From positions 124,001 through 188,000 of the forward strand of contig KV918834.1 of the NCBI GenBank assembly GCA_002049455.2: a stretch of DNA of 64,000 nucleotides, written 5' to 3'. The first letter of the stretch is position 1, and each line of letters starts with the position of its first letter. The notes below the pieces were generated by a model. That model worked only from the letters and a program-made list of their open reading frames with translations. It ran no database searches and was not told where the DNA came from. Positions 57,258 to 64,000 of this stretch are shown here, piece by piece. The stretch is from Porphyra umbilicalis. Taxonomy: Eukaryota; Rhodophyta; Bangiophyceae; Bangiales; Bangiaceae. The translations under genes were made by a program, and so were the position numbers.

Positions 57258-60200
57258 TCTGCCGCCGCTGTCGCCACTCTTACCTCCCACCGAGCTTCCC
57301 CGTTACGACGGTGGCGCAAGTGCGGGTGCTGATGCAGTCGATGGTGGCCAATTGGGGGGCCCCCAGGGAGTGGGAAGTCCATCCCCACCGCCTGTGGGCG
57401 CTGCAAGCGCGAACGCAGCTACCGACGCGGCTGCGTGCCCTTCCGGCGACGAGTTCGAATTCGAGGAGTCGGCTGTCGGAGACGCAGTGGCCACTATGGA
57501 CCGTGTCATCGAGGTGACGCGGACGGATAGAGGACCTGTCTACGGCGGGCCGGCCCGAAAGAAGGCCAGGCGCCGCAAGGGCGGCTCCCAGCCGACAGCG
57601 GTCGGTTACGACTACGCCACGCTGTCGGCCGATGTGCGGCAGCTCTATGAGGAGATGCACGACTGGGACTTTAAGGCACCCATTTTGACCAAACGCACGG
57701 GCTGTCGCCCAGGACGCTTTGACTCGTACCGTACGCGCATGGTGCAGCGGTTTGCCCTTGAGTGCGGCAATGAGGCGGGCCTCTCTCTGGTGGACCAAGA
57801 GGGGCTGTTCAACATCCTAGACGTGTGGGACAGCACGAGGCCCGGCCAACCGGTCGACCGCGGCCACTATCTCGGGCTCCGCGACAGCCTTCGGTCGGCC
57901 AACGCGTTTAAGGAAGCGCTGATGGATGACATTGACGACGCAGTGGAGGACGAGAAGTGGCTCAAGTGCCACCTGACGGAGGGTGGCGAGACAATCGTGG
58001 ACATCTTCAGGCTGGCGCTGGAGGTCGCCCTGAGGCGCATGAAAGCGGCCAAGAGGCTGAAGCTGTGGAGCGGGGGAGACCGCCCGGCGCCACTCACCAC
58101 CGCGCGCGAGTCTCCTATGGATCGGGACGCATTCCGTTCGTGTGAGGCGGCTGTCATAGACGAGAACGACGACAACAGCTTTGTGGTGGCTTTGCACGCT
58201 TTCAGTGACGCTATTCAACTATCTAGCTATGGAGGTACGTTTGAGCGTGGGCACAGTGATGCGCACCAGTGGTGAGTGAAGGCTGTTGTGACAAGCACGC
58301 TTGCTCTTGTTGCGCTGCGTAGTCTGTGGTCGTGGCTAACCAAACAACTGCCGGGTGACTCTCGATCTTGTTTTCATTTCTATCCCCATGTCCTGTGGCC
58401 ATCTGCTCACCAGCGCACACCCTCTACTCTTTGCGGATACGAATCCTCAATGAGGACACAGAGGAGGAGCAGTGGGTAACGGTGGATTACATCCTCATCG
58501 TGCGGAAGAGGAAAGAGCCAGGGGCGGCCGCTCGCGCTCAGCAGCGCCGCAGCGCTGTGTTGCAGCGCGTGCTCTACCTAGTCTCCCTTCTACCATCGCC
58601 GCAAGCCACATTGGTGTGAAGGTGACGATGGGCGGCCGCACCTTGCTGGCTTTTCCACGGCTGCTGCTGTACATCTGCGACATTCCCGAGGAGAAAGCCA
58701 TCCTGTGCCTAAAGAAGGGCAAGACGCAGCGCCCTTGCTCTATGTGTCGAGTCACCGTTGCGACGGCGGGCGCACCGATGGCGCTGAATGCCAATGAGCG
58801 CGACGGCCAGAGGGACCTGGAGAACAAGGTGGAGGAGGCTGGCCTCCTTCTCCGTCAAGAGCACGCATCAAGGCGCCTGCTGATTGAACAGAAACACAGC
58901 GCACACAGCCGAATGCCAGCACTCGCCGGGATGGCTGGCCTGTCGACGGCGCCGTTTTTGATGTACAAGATGCTTGGCATCGATACCCTTCACGTGAGTT
59001 TTCAAAGCGCTTCTCTGTCTGCTGTCTGCTTTTTTACTGCGAGAGAGGTCCACGGACTGGTGCTCGGCCGCTCGGACTGTGTCTTGCATATCACTGAAAC
59101 TGGTGCTGGTTTCCTTATTGTGTTTTGCGCCACTGGTCGCTGGAGCCTGGACCTACCTACCCGTCCCACAGGTGCTTGACTTGGGTGTAACTCGAATGCT
59201 AATCCATCGTCTTGTGCGCGTCTTCCCGTACGCCTGTAAAGGGCACGACCCGGACTTGGCCACGAAGGCCGCCTCCCGGGTGGTCAACCGCCGCATTGAA
59301 GAAATGGGAAAGCGCAGCAAGGCGAGCCTCGCGGCACCGGGGTATGTCCGTGCCACCTCTTATGTTGTCCCATGTGTGAGCGACCCATTGCTCCATTCCA
59401 TCCTCTCGTGCCCCCTACTCGTGTCAGTGACTCACCTCTCTTCTTTGCTGTGAGGCCGACTTATTCTGTTGAGTGGACTTTTGAGCTTCCTTCTTCTACC
59501 TGTTCCACATGTATCTTCTTGCGGCCAACGAGCTCCAAGCCTCCTTTACCGGTGAGCAGCATAGGCTTGGTGTGTTCTTGGTGCCCATGGCAATTCCGAA
59601 GGTCTTTGCCGTTGGAGACCCGAGTGAGTCGTACGACTCATGCGACTCGAGCGACACGAACGAGCGGGAGGGAGGCAGCGGTTCGGCAGCCGCACATGCG
59701 TCTCAAGATCCTAAAAAGAGGAAGCTCTTCAAGCGCGGCGCGGCGCGCCAGAAGGGCCAGGCGACCCGCAAACCTGCCAAAACGTCCACGACACCCGAGT
59801 GCGACAGGGACGGCACACCCGCCGTCACATAGGGCGATGAGTCCGACGACCAGTTGCCCAAGGGCTTCTCGTTTGGATGGACGGCGTACAAGAATGTTTG
59901 GGGCGAGACGCCGTACGAGGATGCAGTCACGGCAATGTTCGCAGAGTATGCGACGCTGTACTGTCGCGTGGCCGGCTGGACGACGTCGACCGTGTCCGCC
60001 CCAATGACTATGGAAGGGGCCAAGAGCCTCTCGGACGCCGCCTTCCACTTCGTCCGCAACTTTGTGCGGCCTATCTTGGGGGAAGTTCACACTTCCAAGA
60101 TTCACAAGCTGCTGCGCCACGTCCTGGACGCAATCCGCCTACCCGGGAACCTGCGCAACGGCAACACCAACACCAACGAGGCCGGTCACAAGACGGACAA

Positions 60201-61002
60201 GCGCTTTTACGGCAGAACGAACAAGGCCGTCTCCACGTACACCGCTCAAACAGCGCGGCAGTCCCAAGGCGCGCAAGCGGTGCTGGCGCGGAGCGCCGCT
60301 ATCGACGCCGAGGCGATCAAGCAGGACAAGGTCCGACGCGCGCGGCGCGCACACGCGCGGGGCGGCAAGCTGACATCGGAAGGTAAGCGCTCGGTGCACG
60401 GCGTGCCCATGATGCCCGTCGGCGCCTTGGAGATGCAACCGGGCCTCGGCCGCCTAGCAGCCGTGCTTGGGCTCGGCCACAACGTGAAGGTGCCAGTCCG
60501 AGGCCAAGTTAAGTTCTTGGCCGAGCTTAACTGCGAAACGCAACTGCCTCAGACGCTTCGGGCGTCCATGAACTACCGCCGCAGGGGAGCATGGCTGGAA
60601 TCAGTGACCTACACCGTGGCGGGGGAGGCTCTTGTCGTCAACGAGGACGGTTCCACCAAGGTGCTGATTCACTATGGGGAGGTGCGCGCCCTCATCCGGT
60701 ACCAAGAGGATGACGTTGCGGTGGCGTGTGACTTGGAGGAGGTTGCTGCGGATGAGGACTGCCCGCTCGCGGAGACGGAGTGCACTCGCCTCAAGTGGTC
60801 AGCCCCAGCGCCGGAGAGCGGGGACTGGAAGCTCACAGTGGTGCCACTCTCTCGTGTCCGACGGGTCATTCACGTCGCGCCCGACTTCGCGGAGCTGTCG
60901 ACGCGCAAGGGCGTCACGGCCTTGTCGGCGCGGCACAACGCCCCAGTTGAGGAGAGGTGGGCCATGAGATACTTCGAGAATGCATTGCTTCCGTGGGACT
61001 AG
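56542..61002 (+). pseudogene. KDZ/Plavaka-like DDE transposase gene with introns, interrupted
   Basis: A C2H2 finger (CLICGAPFAQSAGLAWHRIAKH pattern, near 57030) is followed by a Pro-rich linker and a helical domain. The catalytic region begins with VVALHAFSDAIQLSSYG (probable first Asp, codon 58207). Two introns are placed precisely: 58235-58413 (GTACGT...CAG) joining to AHTLYSLRIRILNED, and 58994-59171 (GTGAGT...CAG) joining GIDTLH to VLDLGVTRMLIHRL. Later blocks are YLLAANELQASFTGEQHRLG, an NLS-like KKRKLFK, and SKIHKLLRHVLDAI ... NTNEAGHKTDKR (probable catalytic Glu, codon 60178). The frame ends at 61002. Damage: a one-base frame change near 58590, an unresolved junction near 59342-59500 and a TAG at 59830. 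Family assignment rests on the layout of these motifs. A CACTA-related tnp2 enzyme is the alternative. Confidence 0.68.
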
Positions 61003-61424
61003 CAAGACACTCTTATCTTGCCTGCTCTCTCCGCCCCCTTCTCTGCCTCTTTGCCCCGGGCAACTTTTCCCACACAGTACACTGTGCGCCCTACTACGCC
61101 CTCAAAAAATAGACCCCCGACTAGGCCACGGAAGCTGCAGCATGGCGTCAGGCTTAAGAATAGCCCCACGCGGCGTGCCAAATGCACGCCCGTCCAGCGG
61201 TCGCGCAGCGCCCCTGGCTGCATCCCGCGGCGTCTGTCCGTTGCCGCCCTCAGGTGCGGAACGGCGGGAGGGGGGGGGTTGCGCCCCCGCTGCAGGCGCG
61301 CCGACCGCGCAACGATGTCGTCGCCCCTCATGCTTTCTCATCAGCGGCGACAGTGCGCTATATAATTTCGGTCAGAGGAGGCGGCAGCGGCAGGGCGGCG
61401 AGGTGCGCCAAGAGCAAGCCGGGG

Positions 61425-61880
61425 TGCCGTGCCGGCGCCACGACCGCCTCCGCGTCGCTCCGCGGGCGGAAGCAGCAGGCAAAGCAGGGGCAGAAAGGGC
61501 AGAGGGGGGAGCCGTGCTGGCGCCACCGCCACCGCCGCGTCGCGCCGCGGGCGGCAGCAGCATAGAAGGCCGCACCGGCAGGGGAGGCCGGTTGCAGGGG
61601 AAGGGGGGGGCGCCGTACCGGCGCCACCGGCGCCGCTGTGTCGCGCCGTGGGCGGCGGCAGCAGGGAAGGCACGGGCGGTGGCGCCAGGGAAGGCAGGGG
61701 CGGCAAGGGCAGGGGGGAACGCCGTGTCGGCACCTCCGCTGCCGCCACGTGGCCACGCAAGCGGCGGCTGGAGGGGAGACAGGGGCAGCTGGGGCGGCAG
61801 GATGCAGGGGCAGGGGAGGGCGCCGTGCCGGCGGCACCGCCGCTGGCGCGTGGTGGCGCGGCGGGCGGCGGCGGCGGCAA
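61425..61880. repeat. Imperfect tandem repeat, unit about 100 bp, five units
   Basis: Units begin GCCGTG(C/T)CGGCGCCACC, continue through a CGTCGCGCCG...GGCGGCAGCAG block and end in a purine-rich GGCAGGGGAGGG segment; starts near 61430, 61511, 61611, 61720 and 61821. The purine/pyrimidine asymmetry leaves long open frames on both strands, which I do not call as genes. Confidence 0.65.
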
Positions 61881-62629
61881 GATGCAACTTGCGCGCGCTG
61901 GGGAGGCTGCGAGGCGTACCGGCGTCACGCCGCCGGCGTGCGCAACGTCTGTGCGCGCGGCCGCTGCGCCTGCGGCGACAGCGTCGGCGGCCGCGTACAG
62001 CAGAGAGGTGAGAGGGGAGCGGGGGTGGGGGAGACCCCGTGGCTCCGGCGCCAGCTCTCGGTTGATTGAGGCCGTCGGACCACTAGAACCAGCAAGAACA
62101 GTGTATTCTGGCGATTTCCATCGACCCACGACGGTTACAGTAAAAGACAGCGATTATTTACGCCGCATCGCGGCCGCCGATCCGCCATCGCGTTGTGACT
62201 GGCGGTGCTATCCGCGAGGCGGGTGACGCGATGGGGCGATGCCCATCGCATCGCCGCGATGCGATTTGCATCCAAAGGGGACGATGCGTCACATCATCGA
62301 AGTTGATCAGGATGATCGCCCACTTTGCGCTCTGCATGTGCTTCGTGTCTGCGTCGTGTCAAACGATCGCTGCTTTCGTTGTGCCTGTCGGCCGCAAGCT
62401 GCCGCGGATCACGTCGATCTCGCCTCGCTCGTGCCGTGCCTATTTCGCTGAAGCTATAGTCCATCGGAATGGGCCACCGACGTCCATCCGATACACCGGA
62501 CTATCGCTGAAAAGGTAGCCTGCTCCCGAATAACTGTATCGCACATATCGTCCATTTCGGGCCTCGCTCGCCGTTAGGCGACCTCTGGGAGGGTGCCACG
62601 TCGCGTGCCCAATTGAGAATTTAACAATA

Positions 62630-63483
62630 TATTGCTGACCTCCAAAAAATGGCGATTGCAGAGTGGTTGCAATCTTTCAACAGCGTACGTGGACTAATAA
62701 AAAGGCTAGGAATCATGTGAGTTCCTTACACACTCTCCTCATGCAGTTCTGCGCACTGGAAACGCGCACCAGGATCTCAATAAATGTGAAAATATTTGTT
62801 GATCTCATGAGAAATCACAGGTGTGGCCCAGAACCCTCTCCAGGCCCTCTCCAGGCCCAAGCAAGCGGCCCAAAAAAAACAGGAAATCTCATTGTGGGTT
62901 GCAATGGCTCTGCGCGATTCATGGAAGACACGTTGATTGGCTTGCAAGATTACTGGCGGTGACTCCCTGCCGATAGTTTGATCGTGGCTCGTCGAACAGC
63001 GAATCCTATTGCTGATCCCCAAATTTTGTCCTGCGGAACAGAGACAGAGACTGACTTTGAATAAGAACACTCTATTGGTTTAAAATGACAGTAAGAAGGC
63101 ATCGAAGCCAATAAAAAGCCCGCATTTGGTACCGGGACCTTGCATCCAGCAGAACTCACTGTTTGTTGCCGCTTGATCCGCATTTCTTGGCACGGAGCAA
63201 GCTGCCCACGCGAGTTCATGAGATTTTCTACTGTCGCCTCGCCAGAAGTGCAGAAAAGAAGAGGAGCTGATGTTGATTTGCAGGCTGTAAGGGCACATGT
63301 AAGCAATCAGGAGCACCAAGTCAGTCCCAGGGGCGCATCTGATTGGTGGAGAGAGTCGGTCCGCAAGTCAGTCTCTGTCCACCAGGACAAAATTCGGGGA
63401 TCAGCAATACATCGTTTCTATGCTGTGTCGTCGGCTCTGCCTCCCTTCTCTCTGCAACCGCCATTTTTTGGAGGTTAGCAATA
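62630..63483. mobile_element. Foldback/TIR element, 854 bp
   Basis: The left end (62630-62663) starts TATTGCTGACCTCCAAAAAA. The right end (63450-63483) is its reverse complement with two differences over 34 bp. A second inverted pair lies inside, sharing AGTCAGTCTCTGT and GGGGATCAGCAATA (about 62985-63060 and 63366-63412), so much of the element can fold back. No coding region and no clear target duplication. Confidence 0.8.
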
Positions 63484-63552
63484 GTCCGGACATTGCTGGC
63501 TTTTCTCTCAGGCTCAATAGAGCCCAAAGGCGGATTACAAGTTGTCTATTTG

Positions 63553-63615
63553 CCCCAAAACACGCAAAAGCAGACGTGCTTTCGACGATGGTTATGGGTC
63601 CGCTGCTCAGGGGTC
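63553..63615 (+). repeat. Solo copy of the 7531-8004 element arm
   Basis: CCCCAAAACACGCAAAAGCA followed by GACGTGCTTTCGACGATGG and GGTCCGCTGCTCAGG matches the arms at 7531-7592 (inverted) and 7943-8004 (direct). Confidence 0.65.
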
Positions 63616-63702
63616 GTGAGAGCGTCTCCACCAATTGATCCAAACACCCAAACGCCTAAACGTGGCACGGTTTTGCCAAACGGGCATTGGTGGCTGGGAT
63701 GC

Positions 63703-63807
63703 GATCCAAAACTAGGGTGTGACGGTCCAAAAACAGACCACCCTCACATATTCCAGTCGCCTAATCGACCTCGTGTCCATGACACGCGATTGCTCTAGTT
63801 TTGGATC
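63703..63807. repeat. 105-bp element with 13-bp perfect inverted ends
   Basis: GATCCAAAACTAG (63703-63715) and CTAGTTTTGGATC (63795-63807) are exact reverse complements. The inner neighbour GGGTGTGACGGTCCAAAAAC resembles, inverted, the sequence at 23508-23551 that also ends CTAGTTTTGGA, so a dispersed family exists. Confidence 0.5.
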
Positions 63808-63820
63808 TTCAACGGCAGGG

Positions 63821-63880
63821 CCACTCCAAACGGGCCCGTTTGGAGGCGCGCCACTCCAAACAGACCTGTTTGGATGCGCC
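63821..63880. repeat. Two 30-bp direct repeats, each built on an 18-bp palindrome
   Basis: CCAAACGGGCCCGTTTGG (63826-63843) is a perfect palindrome, and CCAAACAGACCTGTTTGG (63856-63873) is nearly so. Each is preceded by CCACT and followed by a GGCGC or TGCGC block. A third, inverted relative is at 21902-21925. Confidence 0.7.
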
Positions 63881-64000
63881 TCCAACCGTTTGGCAATCCC
63901 CTGGTTCCATTTTGAGCCAACCTACGCCAATGGAAAGCGTGACCCGTGGCATGCAAACAGTGATACGGCGATCGGCCATCCACCGAGATTCTTTGCCGGG

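Larger units (their letters stand above)
55893..62286. mobile_element. Candidate boundaries of the KDZ/Plavaka-like transposon
   Basis: CATCGTCCCCTTTGGATGCA (55893-55912, extending to 55917) recurs as its reverse complement at 62261-62286 with one inserted base. These are the only matching inverted sequences seen on opposite sides of the transposase gene. No target duplication is visible immediately outside, so they may be internal repeats and not the true ends. Confidence 0.45.

Noticed and set aside
58570..58620. A third intron in the KDZ-like transposase near 58590
   Set aside because: The two protein segments abut with only a one-base offset and no GT-AG pair, so a frameshift is more likely.
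61341..62129. 262-codon minus-strand Pro/Ala-rich frame
   Set aside because: It runs through the 100-bp tandem repeat, and its composition follows the repeat.
1..64000. rRNA genes, bacterial operons, CRISPR arrays or phage modules
   Set aside because: Looked for and not seen. Gene structure, introns and transposon types are eukaryotic.

Overview
The window looks like nuclear DNA of a GC-rich alga. It has GT-AG introns, C2H2 zinc-finger proteins, a Pol III-type tRNA gene with an intron, eukaryotic transposon superfamilies and very long Gly/Ala/Pro homopolymer tracts. A bangiophyte red alga (Porphyra/Pyropia-like) fits best by inference: few introns, high GC, a DPE2-type glucanotransferase as used with cytosolic starch, a MetC-type lyase with a plausible plastid transit peptide, and a tRNA with an extra insertion outside the anticodon loop. 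Another GC-rich alga cannot be excluded.

Layout. 0-4 kb: a tandem repeat, an interrupted unrecognised frame, a small Ala/Gly-rich gene and a decayed coding stretch. 4.5-7.5 kb: a dead Ty1/copia element on the minus strand. 7.5-11.2 kb: inverted-repeat elements, a G-rich block, a Ty3/gypsy protease fragment and a truncated pogo/Tigger transposase meeting at one junction. 12.6-20.2 kb is the core gene island: tRNA-Ala(AGC), the DPE2-like 4-alpha-glucanotransferase (minus), a divergent promoter region full of CATCGA motifs, the MetC-type cystathionine beta-lyase (plus) and a small membrane protein (minus). 21-26 kb: two TIR repeats and a short acidic CDS. 26.5-31.8 kb: a 5.3-kb degenerate PIF/Harbinger element with a transposase and a Myb/SANT-like partner. 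32-35.5 kb: foldback and TIR elements, and a hAT element nested in an older repeat. 37.4-41.7 kb: a large zinc-finger gene with one intron inside a finger. 45.9-48.6 kb: two copies of a Harbinger-type MITE in opposite orientation. 52.9-55.7 kb: a second hAT element. 55.9-62.3 kb: a multi-exon KDZ/Plavaka-like transposase gene flanked by an inverted repeat. 62.6-64 kb: small foldback elements.

Host genes that can be called with confidence are few (DPE2, MetC-type lyase, zinc-finger protein, tRNA-Ala). DPE2 and MetC are divergent neighbours that share an intergenic region. Most of the rest is transposable-element derived. Several coding frames break at long G or C runs, which points to homopolymer-length errors in the assembly as much as to pseudogenes.
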